Source of the DNA: JAGREO01 sp020446285
GTDB taxonomy: Bacteria > Pseudomonadota > Alphaproteobacteria > Geminicoccales > Geminicoccaceae
DNA length: 64,000 nt
NCBI GenBank assembly: GCA_041398005.1
Contig: JAWKVP010000001.1
Span: 372,001 to 436,000 of the forward strand
Direction: 5' to 3'
Below the pieces are notes generated by a model. It made no database searches. It was not told the DNA's origin and was given only the letters and a program-made list of their open reading frames with translations. The position numbers were made by a program, and so were the translations under genes. Positions 17,701-23,876 of the stretch are shown piece after piece (the first letter of the stretch is position 1; each line of letters begins with the position of its first letter).

Positions 17701-17993
17701 TCCTCGAAGGTGCCGGCAGGATCGTCTATCATCCCACCGATATCCTGTCGTTCACGGGCGATATCGGCATTGGCCACGACGTCATGGCCGGCGGCGAGAA
17801 GATCACATCGTCATTCGCCGGCGGTGGCGATGACTTTGAAACCAGAGTGCTGGAACCGGACGCATTCGGGTTGCGTCTTGCCCTGGGTGCGGAACAGAAC
17901 CTTGCCGACGGAAGACAGACCCATATCGGCTATCAACTGGACGTCCGCGACGATCTCCTGAGCCACAGGCTCGTCCTGAGAATCCGGTTCTAG
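14742..17993 (+). CDS. Autotransporter (type Va) with repeat-rich passenger
   Basis: 1083 residues from a GTG with GAGG upstream. A long basic leader and hydrophobic stretch (FRILTAIPLALGIW) precede a signal cleavage site near HASSA-D. Two cysteines lie early in the mature protein (LCPN and DNCLL). The passenger (to about residue 600) is built from roughly eighteen imperfect 23-28-residue units of the form G-x-I-x-N-x-G-x-I followed by N/D-G-I-x-V, as expected for successive beta-helix turns. After a linker (VEEILGRQQGGG) the C-terminal 280 residues form an autotransporter beta-barrel domain and end LRIRF with a terminal aromatic, the outer-membrane barrel signal. No protease or esterase motif was seen in the passenger, so adhesion or a structural surface role is more likely. 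It has its own promoter although it follows the T2SS block. Confidence 0.9.
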   Translation: MYLHFITTRNGFYRKHTCFLFRILTAIPLALGIWNGHASSADLCPNSQNTITAAQGSADNCLLDAGESVRLDETGSLDFTGLYAININGAAGGIDNAGSVRSNNDAIILGTGDSLSAGIVNSGSVASASSGPAILAAGGSTITGGIGNSGNITGTGRGIAIRDASTTLAGGITNSASIIGQSDAGIGISNGATAGGGIDNAFTGFISGRNFGVLVTINASLDGSITNAGRIESTTQAAVGIVNTATLNGDIVNSGEMASANNGIAVTQTSAVNGHVINRATGRIDATNDGIVVNQSTVASDIDNQGTITAFDGDAINLVGASTSVGGNLANSGFLTAGDYGIHVNMDATVAGDITNNGDISTRNLDGIAVQNSGTVDGDIVNGTESAITSARVGILVDSNGTVGGTIENAGTIDAVANGIGIGGSSTVTGQLSNSGVITATSGLLVDSSDVGSLVNSGVITATGDGISLTDTVIAGTVVNSGTINAADVGLDIDNLTGAGSVTNTGTIAGDTAAIRVVNSASPIGFENSGILDGDVILANSRLRITGDEARVAGDISGDAGSSVTIDADFTAEGSFDVGTLDLTAGNTLDSASDIRTVSGFTNAGELVVAGNSVNVTGDYTQLAGSTLAIDATSGSEYGRLLVSGTADLSGSQNLRVEVQPDGQLHHGLRLEGVLESTTLLAPAAIAVIDNSALLNFIGVVDANAIDLDVASSSVEEILGRQQGGGNEGIGNTLDEMIESESIPEGFQDYMNALNALGTNQELVEAAGQMVPAVNGGGALLNIVTAQTGANRTVQDRMRKRSPSDEPCTTGANSWIDPFGVRHLQQERRRISGFDGFSAGIAAGHDMCLSDRLLAGGALSYSRARYDGRGTSQSRIAIDSWQATAYSVYETAKETYLGTMAGIAYNRNDSERRIDFATLDRTARADYSSWHTTAGITIGRKFRLNDRLSVIPEVNAAYTHAQTENYSESGAGGANLEVDRNDADSLILEGAGRIVYHPTDILSFTGDIGIGHDVMAGGEKITSSFAGGGDDFETRVLEPDAFGLRLALGAEQNLADGRQTHIGYQLDVRDDLLSHRLVLRIRF

Positions 17994-18120
17994 CCCCCGG
18001 AACCTCGGCATCCGCTCCACCCCGGGTACATATCATGGCGCACTCGGCTGATGACGATGGGACGGCGGGAGGCTAGGTTTGGCCATCTCTGGGAAAAACG
18101 AAGGCAGGAGGGAGTTTTCC

Positions 18121-18486
18121 ATGGCCGAGGTCCGCTACAGTCGCGGGGAGAGCGACAACCGTCCGTGGGGGCGCTGGGAAGTGCTCGAGACGGGCGACGG
18201 ATTCATCGTCAAGCGCATATCGGTAACCCCCGGTGGCGTGCTGTCGCTGCAGCTGCATCACCATCGCAGCGAGCACTGGGTGATCGTCGCCGGCAAGGCG
18301 CGTGTCACCATCGGCGAGGACACGAGCGACCACGGCGTCGGGGATCATGTCCACATCCCGGTCGAGACCTGGCATCGGGCGGCCAATCCGTTCGACGAGC
18401 CGATGGAATTCGTCGAAGTGCAGCAGGGAGAGATCCTCGACGAGAACGACATCGAACGCCGCGAGGATTCCTACGGTCGCGCCTGA
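18121..18486 (+). CDS. Cupin, mannose-6-phosphate isomerase type II-like domain
   Basis: 121 residues from ATG 18121, preceded by AGGAGGGAG. It matches the C-terminal cupin of bifunctional ManC/AlgA enzymes as a stand-alone protein: RPWGRWEVLETGDGFIVKRI, then LQLHHHRSEHWVIVAGKARVTIGE with the metal-binding H-x-H and E, and DHVHIPVETWHRAANP with the final His. Such free domains may isomerise mannose-6-phosphate and fructose-6-phosphate. No mannose-1-phosphate guanylyltransferase is nearby. It is followed 26 bp later by an SDR gene and probably shares its transcript. Confidence 0.8.
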   Translation: MAEVRYSRGESDNRPWGRWEVLETGDGFIVKRISVTPGGVLSLQLHHHRSEHWVIVAGKARVTIGEDTSDHGVGDHVHIPVETWHRAANPFDEPMEFVEVQQGEILDENDIERREDSYGRA

Positions 18487-18512
18487 ACAGGACGGAGAAA
18501 GGGAGGATCGGC

Positions 18513-19259
18513 ATGGCGCGAACACTGCTCGTGACCGGAGGCAGCCGGGGCATCGGCGCCGCCATATGCCGGCTCGGCGCCGAGCGCGGCTACAATGTCG
18601 CGATTGTCTATAACCGCCAGCGCGAACGCGCCGAAGCGGTTCTGCGTGATGTCGAAGCCTTCGGGCGTCGTGGCGTGACCATTCAGGCCGACACCTCCGA
18701 TCCCGCCCGGATCGTTCGCATGTTCGACGAGACCGAGCAAGCGATCGGCAAGGTCGATGCGTTCGTCTCCAACAGCGGCATCATCCACAAGGGCGCGCCA
18801 CTCGTCGACATCGCCGTCGAGACCATCCGCGAAATTCTCGATACCGATCTGACAGCGCATATCATCGCCAATCGCGAGGCGGTGCGGCGCATGTCCCGCT
18901 CGCGCGGCGGCAGCGGCGGTGCGATCGTCAACATTTCCTCGCGGGCCGCACCGTTGTTCGGCACGGGCGGCTTCATTCCCTACGCCGCGGCCAAGGGCGG
19001 GATCGACACGCTGACCGCGGGTCTGGGCCGTGAAGCGGCCGGCGATGGCGTGCGGGTCAATGGTGTACGTCCGGGACTGATCGACACCGACATGCAGCGG
19101 GATACGGGAATCGAGGACCGGCTCGGCCGTTTCGGCCCGTCCGTGCCCATCGGTCGTTCCGGCACGACAGAAGAAGTCGCCGAAGCCGTCCTCTGGCTGC
19201 TCTCCGATCAGGCTTCCTATGTCACATCCACGATCATCGACGTTTCCGGCGGTCGCTGA
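18513..19259 (+). CDS. Short-chain dehydrogenase/reductase
   Basis: 248 residues from ATG 18513 behind GGGAGG; the open frame extends further upstream but only this start places the Rossmann motif correctly. TGGSRGIG near the N-terminus binds NAD(P), followed by SNSGI (NAG-type motif), the catalytic Ser in NISSRAA, and Tyr157-x3-Lys161 in PYAAAKGG. The C-terminus is the usual VTSTIIDVSGGR. FabG-like, but with no fatty-acid or polyketide context, so the substrate is unknown. Its last 40 bp are repeated at 20921-20960. Confidence 0.9.
   Translation: MARTLLVTGGSRGIGAAICRLGAERGYNVAIVYNRQRERAEAVLRDVEAFGRRGVTIQADTSDPARIVRMFDETEQAIGKVDAFVSNSGIIHKGAPLVDIAVETIREILDTDLTAHIIANREAVRRMSRSRGGSGGAIVNISSRAAPLFGTGGFIPYAAAKGGIDTLTAGLGREAAGDGVRVNGVRPGLIDTDMQRDTGIEDRLGRFGPSVPIGRSGTTEEVAEAVLWLLSDQASYVTSTIIDVSGGR
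19220..19259 (+). repeat. 40-bp direct repeat, copy A (SDR 3' end)
   Basis: The last 40 bp of the SDR gene, including its stop codon, recur at 20921-20960 in the same orientation with one mismatch (C to T). The two copies bracket the TbpB-like lipoprotein gene, tRNA-Thr and a hydroxyisourate hydrolase fragment, like the left and right ends of an inserted segment. Confidence 0.85.
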
Positions 19260-19417
19260 GGACGGGGCTCAGGAAAGGACGCCACCGGATCCGAAGGCCT
19301 TGCGATCGACCACAGGTTGCGAGAATCTTGCCTTCAATAAATCGGGAAGGTGTTGAAACAACAACACCAGAACCGACAAAAACATGAAAATTGTTCAGCC
19401 ATGAAATTGATTTGCAT

Positions 19418-19444
19418 CATGGTATTTACCATGCCCGATTTTTT
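19418..19444 (+). terminator. Palindrome followed by T-run upstream of the lipoprotein gene
   Basis: CATGGTATTTACCATG (19418-19433) is a perfect palindrome able to form a 6-bp stem with an ATTT loop, followed by CCCGA and a run of six T (19439-19444). It may be the intrinsic terminator of the SDR transcript; the stem is weak and the T-run is offset by five bases, so an operator role for the gene starting about 100 bp downstream is also possible. Confidence 0.35.
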
Positions 19445-19533
19445 GTCGCCGGCGATACAATCCTCTGCTACCCGGCTTCCAAATCCGTTTACCTTGTTTG
19501 ACAAACTATACAAACCCTGTGGAGGATGGTCAT

Positions 19534-20400
19534 ATGTCTCATGTTCGACGTGTTGCACTTTGCGTGCTCGCAACAATCGGTGCTACAGCCTGTAGCGGCG
19601 GTGGAGGCGGCGGGAACGGAAGCGTCGCACCTGTCGGTGGTGGCGATAGTGGCGACGACAGTGGATCGCTGGCCGGCGAGGCCCTGCCACCGATCAATTT
19701 TCTCGCCGACGTCACGACCGGCAATGGCGGCACATCCGTCACCGGCGCGTCAACGGACGTACTCTTCGACGAGACCTTCGTGCCCACCATCCGCGTTACC
19801 GGTCGAGGCGATATCGAGACGTTCGATGTCGCACCCGCCAGCAGCTATGACGGATTCAACGTCTACACCAAGGGCGATGTCGTCCTGATCGCCAACAGCG
19901 CCGCAAAGGGGCTCAACTATACCGGGTTCGGCGTCTGGGCCGAAGGCGACATCGAAGCGGCGCTCAACAACGAGGTCGCGAATGTGGTCAACGCTGCCGG
20001 CTATTTCGGCGGCGCCGAGACATCATTGCCGGCGACCGGCACGGCCACCTATGCCGGCAGCGCCACCGCCATCGAGGTGCAGTTGGATAATAACGCCCAG
20101 GGCCTCTACACTGGCAGCATGACTGCGAACGTCGATTTCGCGGCGCGCACGATTTCAGGTTCGATGGACCTCACCAATGCGGCGCAAAATGCCAGCCTGA
20201 CGATTACCACCGGTGACATGGGCCTCAACAGAAACACCGGCCGCTTCGCCGGAAGCAATTTCTCGTCGAGTGCCGGTCATACAGGTTTCGGCGAAGGTCG
20301 CTTCTTCGGTCCGGAGCAGAACGAGATCGGCGGTGAATTCACCCTCACCGGCGGAATATCGACCGTGGTTGGTGGCTATGGCGGTGCCAGAACCGACTGA
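19534..20400 (+). CDS. Surface lipoprotein with TbpB-like beta-barrel domain
   Basis: 288 residues from ATG 19534, chosen because GGAGG precedes it and the signal peptide then starts correctly. The signal ends ATIGATAC with Cys20 as probable lipidated residue (the -3 residue is Ala, so the lipobox is weak), followed by a flexible glycine run. The mature C-terminal half has the TbpB_B_D-type pattern: G-T-A-T-Y-A-G-S-A, Y-T-G-S-M-T-A-N-V-D-F, S-G-S-M-D-L, G-R-F-A-G, and GFGEGRFFGPEQNEIGGEF. In this family such barrels occur in transferrin- or haemophore-type surface lipoproteins, often exported by Slam proteins; no Slam or TonB receptor gene is in the window. Upstream sequence is distinctly A+T-richer than the surroundings. 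Confidence 0.75.
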   Translation: MSHVRRVALCVLATIGATACSGGGGGGNGSVAPVGGGDSGDDSGSLAGEALPPINFLADVTTGNGGTSVTGASTDVLFDETFVPTIRVTGRGDIETFDVAPASSYDGFNVYTKGDVVLIANSAAKGLNYTGFGVWAEGDIEAALNNEVANVVNAAGYFGGAETSLPATGTATYAGSATAIEVQLDNNAQGLYTGSMTANVDFAARTISGSMDLTNAAQNASLTITTGDMGLNRNTGRFAGSNFSSSAGHTGFGEGRFFGPEQNEIGGEFTLTGGISTVVGGYGGARTD

Positions 20401-20432
20401 CGACCAGCCATCCCGCAACAAGCAAGCCTCGA

Positions 20433-20462
20433 ACACCCCGTTTCTTCGCGGAAGCGGGGTGT
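20433..20462. terminator. Strong hairpin between the lipoprotein gene and tRNA-Thr
   Basis: ACACCCCGTTTC (20433-20444) pairs with GAAGCGGGGTGT (20451-20462) around a TTCGCG loop, giving a 12-bp stem with one T-G pair. It lies 32 bp after the lipoprotein stop and between convergent transcription units. There is no T-run on either side, but its position suggests a shared transcription barrier. Confidence 0.5.
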
Positions 20463-20549
20463 CCGGTCGACAAAACGACCGCACATCCTCGATCCGGTTC
20501 GAAAGGGGACGAAGAAAGCCCGAAAGGGTCCGCAATGATCTGATCTCGG

Positions 20550-20625
20550 TGGTGCCGGCGGCAGGACTTGAACCCGCAACCCCCCGCTTACAAGGCGGAT
20601 GCTCTACCAATTGAGCCACGCCGGC
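20550..20625 (-). tRNA. tRNA-Thr (anticodon TGT)
   Basis: A complete 76-nt cloverleaf on the minus strand with encoded CCA. Acceptor GCCGGCG/CGCCGGC with discriminator A, D stem GCTC/GAGC, anticodon loop CTTGTAA (anticodon TGT), T arm GCGGG-TTCAAGT-CCTGC. It lies inside the segment flanked by the 40-bp direct repeats. Confidence 0.95.
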
Positions 20626-20695
20626 TGGCTTTTGGGGGAACCTAGTGCATTTTGCGCTTCGATGAAAACATGAAAACGCGGACTAGCGAATCCCC

Positions 20696-20880
20696 GGTCG
20701 ATGACATGAACGCAATCATGAACCGCGATAGGTCGAGTACCCATAGGGGGAAACGAGGAGTGGTATGTGGTAGTGGCTGTCCGGATCGGAGAGGCCGAAG
20801 CGGATCGGTCAGGTCGACATTGCGGATCTTGAGATAGTGACCGACATGGAAGACCAGCTCGCAGGTGCCGCGCACCATGT
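20696..20880 (-). pseudogene. Truncated copy of 5-hydroxyisourate hydrolase 3' end
   Basis: The minus strand aligns with 25338-25548, the last two thirds of the intact hydrolase gene plus about 20 bp beyond its stop, with about 11 mismatches by eye. It lacks 26 bp, and the deletion lies exactly between two GATCCG repeats present in the intact gene, which shifts the frame. The 5' part of the gene is missing. The translated stretch DMVRGTCELVFHVGHYLKIR shows its origin. Non-functional; it forms an inverted repeat with the parent gene about 4.4 kb away. Confidence 0.9.
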
Positions 20881-20920
20881 CTCGAACAACGCGGCGTTTC
20901 CCGTGAAAGCGCCCCAGGCG

Positions 20921-20960
20921 TGTCACATCCACGATCATTGACGTTTCCGGCGGTCGCTGA
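20921..20960 (+). repeat. 40-bp direct repeat, copy B (SDR 3'-end fragment)
   Basis: Identical to 19220-19259 except one base, carrying the tail of the SDR gene with its TGA but none of the rest of the gene. It abuts the hydrolase pseudogene region. With copy A it delimits a segment of about 1.66 kb. Confidence 0.85.
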
Positions 20961-21087
20961 CTGAGCCTTGCCGCTCGGGCTTCTGCCCCGGTCGCGACAT
21001 ACCTGAATCGCAAATTTGCAATGATATTTCATAAATTTTTACACGATACTCCTTTAGGATATTCAACTTTTGGGTTATATTCGTTCT

Positions 21088-21179
21088 CGTGTTCATGGGT
21101 ATTCCCCGTGACACCCGACTTGAGGCGTTTCCTCCCTATTAAATTTGGGCCGCGAGCTTGCTTGCGGTCCATTTTTTTT
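21088..21179 (+). ncRNA. Candidate small RNA with anti-Shine-Dalgarno tract
   Basis: The region has no protein gene and is A+T-rich at its left end, with TATATT at 21076-21081 as a likely -10 (the -35 is poor). From about 21088 it can fold into a first hairpin (GTGTT/GACAC and GGG/CCC, 21089-21114), then a single-stranded part containing TTTCCTCCCT (21128-21137), complementary to ribosome binding sites, then a strong terminator hairpin and eight T. This layout is that of trans-acting alphaproteobacterial sRNAs such as the alpha-r14 type; membership in a known family cannot be decided by eye. Confidence 0.45.
21147..21179 (+). terminator. Intrinsic terminator of the candidate sRNA
   Basis: GGGCCGCGAG (21147-21156) pairs with CTTGCGGTCC (21161-21170), allowing two G-T pairs, around a CTTG loop; A and then eight T follow (21172-21179). 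This is the most convincing Rho-independent terminator in the window. No protein gene on the plus strand ends upstream of it. Confidence 0.8.
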
Positions 21180-21273
21180 GGCTCGGAGCCGTGATAAGAA
21201 TTTCATCTTACTATCTGGCCCGATCGAGTTGTTTGAAGAGAGAATTGAAGATAAGCTGAACATCCGGATTTCA

Positions 21274-21358
21274 CCCCGCTTGCTGGAATCGGTAGACAGA
21301 TCCGACTTAAAATCGGAGGCCTTCGGGCGTGGGAGTTCGATTCTCCCAGCGGGGACCA
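21274..21358 (+). tRNA. tRNA-Leu (anticodon TAA)
   Basis: An 85-nt class-II tRNA: acceptor CCCCGCT/AGCGGGG with discriminator A and encoded CCA, D arm with GAATCGGTAGA, anticodon arm TCCGA-CTTAAAA-TCGGA (anticodon TAA), a long variable arm GGCCTTCGGGCG, and T arm GGGAG-TTCGATT-CTCCC. The first base is C rather than the usual G, paired with G72. Confidence 0.95.
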
Positions 21359-21732
21359 TCAATTTTCAGACAATCATGGCTACTGTGACGCTCCGCACAA
21401 TCAGGAACTGCTTTTCTTCCCAGCTATAATCCTGAGGCCGGATATGTCTCGGTCATGGAGTTGTGTGCCTGGTTCATGTTCTTCACCGGCTCTGGTGGCG
21501 ATGGCCATATCCTTCCGGGGTTCGGGCCAGACCCGGTTCCGGGCGACGGCGCACAGGGCCTGACAAGGCCATACAGGACGATAATGTCGCTCTTTCAAAG
21601 AGTTGCGAAACATGATAAGGCGCGATAGGACGTATGTTCAAATACTGGAGATCCCGGGACTCGGTCGTGCCGGTTCAAGTGCGGCAGCGGGCACCATTTG
21701 CGGAGGTGGACCGCGATCGTCGGGCGTTCCGG
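21359..21732. other. Gene-free stretch with a tRNA 3'-half remnant
   Basis: No convincing gene lies between tRNA-Leu and the amidohydrolase. Near its right end, 21650-21696 reads as the 3' half of a tRNA: a T arm GCCGG-TTCAAGT-GCGGC (one mismatch), AGCGGGC as the 3' acceptor strand, A and CCA. The matching 5' acceptor strand GCCCGCT is not found in the preceding 90 bp, so the tRNA is incomplete. The remaining sequence (21360-21640) shows no recognised element. Confidence 0.55.
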
Positions 21733-22680
21733 GTGGCGCGACGGAAGGTGGAGCAGGAGCTGTTGAGCGTATTGGACGGAGGACAGGCCATTTCGACGGA
21801 TGCCGACGCCACGAATCCAGCGGCTCTCCGGCCGGCCAGCTTCGATATCGCCGGACCATCGCCGTCGATGCTGCCGGTGTTGCTCTCCTCGCCACACAGC
21901 GGTGAGGCGTTTTCCGATGATTTTCTTGCGCATGTCGATCTGCCGCCGCGGGCCCTGCACCCGCTCGGCGACGGTCCGCTCGACAGGCTCTATGCCGAGG
22001 TGTGTACGGAAGGCGTGCAGATGTTGAGCGCGCGCTACAGTCGGGCTGTTGTCGACCTCAATCGCGCACCCGATGAAATCGCGCCCGAACAGCTCTTGAC
22101 GCCGGCTGCCGTGCATCTGCGCATCACCGAAAAGGTCCGCCTTGGCCTCGGCGTCATTCCAGGTCGTGTCAACGGCAGGGTGATACGCAGGTCGCGCATC
22201 TCGTGTGAGGATTTTCGCAACCGCATCGACACCATCCATGCTCCCTACCACGCCGCTATCGATACGGCCCTTGCCAGCCTGGTCGAGCGTTTCGGACATG
22301 CCCTGTTGCTGGACTGTCACTCGATGCCATCGGGTCTTGTCAGTCATGGCGGGCGGGCGGTGGATGTCGTTCTGGGCGATGCGTGCGGCATGTCGGCGGA
22401 TCCGGCATTGGTCGACCTTGCACGTCGCTGCTTCGCCGATGCGGGCCTGTTCGTGCGGCTCAACCAGCCCTATGCCGGAGGCTTCATTACCCGTCGGCAC
22501 GGCCACCCGAGCATGGGGCGTTCCGCCTTGCAGATCGAGATCCGGCGTGATCTCTTCATGGATGAGAGCAGCCGGGAGTTGAGAACGTGCGGAGTGCGCA
22601 TGGCGCGGGTCATGCGTGATCTCGTCCGCCGGGCCGGCAGGGTGATCGCCGGCGGCCGGCGCGGCGAGGCAGCCGCCTGA
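21733..22680 (+). CDS. N-formylglutamate amidohydrolase family (copy 1)
   Basis: About 315 residues from GTG 21733; the start is uncertain (TTG at 21763 or ATG at 21870 are possible), and the frame upstream to 21634 runs through the tRNA remnant so should not be included. Family landmarks: LLSSPHSGEAFSDDF, VVDLNRAPDE, LLLDCHSMPSG, LNQPYAGGFITRRHG and LQIEIRRDLFMDE, with the His and Glu residues that bind zinc in the FGase fold. These enzymes remove formyl or other small acyl groups from glutamate-like amino acids. It shares its transcript direction with the two alginate-lyase-like genes. A second family member occurs at 39716. Confidence 0.82.
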   Translation: MARRKVEQELLSVLDGGQAISTDADATNPAALRPASFDIAGPSPSMLPVLLSSPHSGEAFSDDFLAHVDLPPRALHPLGDGPLDRLYAEVCTEGVQMLSARYSRAVVDLNRAPDEIAPEQLLTPAAVHLRITEKVRLGLGVIPGRVNGRVIRRSRISCEDFRNRIDTIHAPYHAAIDTALASLVERFGHALLLDCHSMPSGLVSHGGRAVDVVLGDACGMSADPALVDLARRCFADAGLFVRLNQPYAGGFITRRHGHPSMGRSALQIEIRRDLFMDESSRELRTCGVRMARVMRDLVRRAGRVIAGGRRGEAAA

Positions 22681-22695
22681 AAGCCGCCGGACGCT

Positions 22696-23826
22696 GTGCG
22701 CCGTTTCATTCTTCCTGTCCTTGTCGCCGCATGTCTGCGGGCAGGACCTGTCATGGCTTTCGATCCGCAAACCCCGCGTTTCTATCCGCTTCGACATCCG
22801 GGCGAGGTCATGATCCTGCGCGAGCGCCGCCGGGCGGAACTGGCCGCAATGCCCGATACGCTGGTGGAACGCCTGTGCGGCCCGGACCGCAGATCGGGCT
22901 GGCCGTCGCATGGAACCGTGCGCAATGTCAGCGGTGAGGGCCAGCCGGCGCAAGGACTGGCATTGACGTTGATGCGTGCGGCTGCAGCCGTCCTTGCCTG
23001 GGACAGCGATGTCGCACGGCGCCTGATCGTCAGTCACCTCGTCCGTTACGCAAGCAAGGATGCGTTGTCCCGGCTGCGCGGGGAAATCGACGCGAACACC
23101 TTCTACAATCTCGACCGGACACTGCTGCCGGTCATCGTCAGCTACAGCTTCGTGCGCGATCATCCGGATCTGGAGTCGCAGGACAGGGAGCGCATCGACG
23201 AATGGCTCGAAAGGCTCGTGCGCTTTCGCGGTCCGGACCGCGCCGTCGATCCCGGGCGCGTCAGCAGCCGCAACAATCATCGCTACCTGCGCGACAGCGT
23301 GACCATGGCCATGGGCGCGCTCGTCGGCGAGGACGGCATGTTTCGCGAGGGGATCCGCCGGTATCATCTGGCACTCGAACAGCTTCGTGACGATGGCAGC
23401 TTGCCGCTCGAAACCGATCGCGGAAGACTGGCCCTCTTCTATCAGCGCCATGCGGCAGCATCGCTCGTCGCAATCGCCGAAATGGCGGCCGTGCAGGGAC
23501 ATGATCTTTATGCTGCGATCAATGCCCGAGGCCTCGGGCTGCATGACCTGATCGGCTTTCTCGCGCGCGCAATCGATGATCCGGCCAATCTCGAATCCTA
23601 CACCTCCGAGCCGCAGAGCCTGGAATTTCTCGCTCTGCGTGGTCACGGACGCCATTACATGGCCTGGCTCGAAGCCTACGCGGCCCGCTTCCCCGACCAT
23701 GACAATGTTCGCCGGCTGCGCGCCGCGATCTCCCGATCCGGCGAGACGGACCCGCTGCGGCTGGATGATTATTCGGGAGGTATGACGAGCTGCATGTTTG
23801 GTTCTGGAAAATCAACTGATAATTGA
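22696..23826 (+). CDS. Secreted alginate-lyase-fold protein, copy 1
   Basis: 376 residues from a GTG at 22696. Signal peptide MRRFILPVLVAACLRAGPVMA with cleavage before FDP, so probably periplasmic. An all-alpha toroid of the alginate lyase family (PF05426, PL5-like) is indicated by SSRNNHRYLRDSVTMAMGAL, which carries the catalytic Asn-Asn-His, and LPLETDRGRLALFYQRHAAA, which carries the Arg and Tyr equivalent to those of A1-III/AlgL lyases. GLxLHDLIGFLARAIDDP and RGHGRHYMAWLEAYAARF follow. There is no alginate biosynthesis cluster here, so it could degrade imported polysaccharide or process an envelope polymer. Overlaps the downstream frame; see the paralogue. Confidence 0.75.
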   Translation: MRRFILPVLVAACLRAGPVMAFDPQTPRFYPLRHPGEVMILRERRRAELAAMPDTLVERLCGPDRRSGWPSHGTVRNVSGEGQPAQGLALTLMRAAAAVLAWDSDVARRLIVSHLVRYASKDALSRLRGEIDANTFYNLDRTLLPVIVSYSFVRDHPDLESQDRERIDEWLERLVRFRGPDRAVDPGRVSSRNNHRYLRDSVTMAMGALVGEDGMFREGIRRYHLALEQLRDDGSLPLETDRGRLALFYQRHAAASLVAIAEMAAVQGHDLYAAINARGLGLHDLIGFLARAIDDPANLESYTSEPQSLEFLALRGHGRHYMAWLEAYAARFPDHDNVRRLRAAISRSGETDPLRLDDYSGGMTSCMFGSGKSTDN

Positions 23827-23876
23827 TAAACTCCGTGCACAGAAACGGGATTGGCGAAAGGCGACGGAGACAGGCG

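Noticed and set aside
20604..21032. Minus-strand open frame of about 140 codons spanning the 20.6-21.0 kb region
   Set aside because: It is a chance fusion of antisense SDR tail, a deleted hydroxyisourate hydrolase copy and the tRNA-Thr antisense; no single protein family covers it.
21500..21645. Possible remnant of an IS transposase C-terminus (a frame reading SLFQRVAKHDKAR)
   Set aside because: Resemblance to the arginine-tyrosine-aspartate tail of IS5/IS630 transposases is limited to a few residues and no terminal repeats were found.
21595..23700. Minus-strand frame of about 700 codons opposite the amidohydrolase and first lyase-like gene
   Set aside because: Composition-driven shadow; the plus-strand genes carry signal peptides and catalytic motifs.
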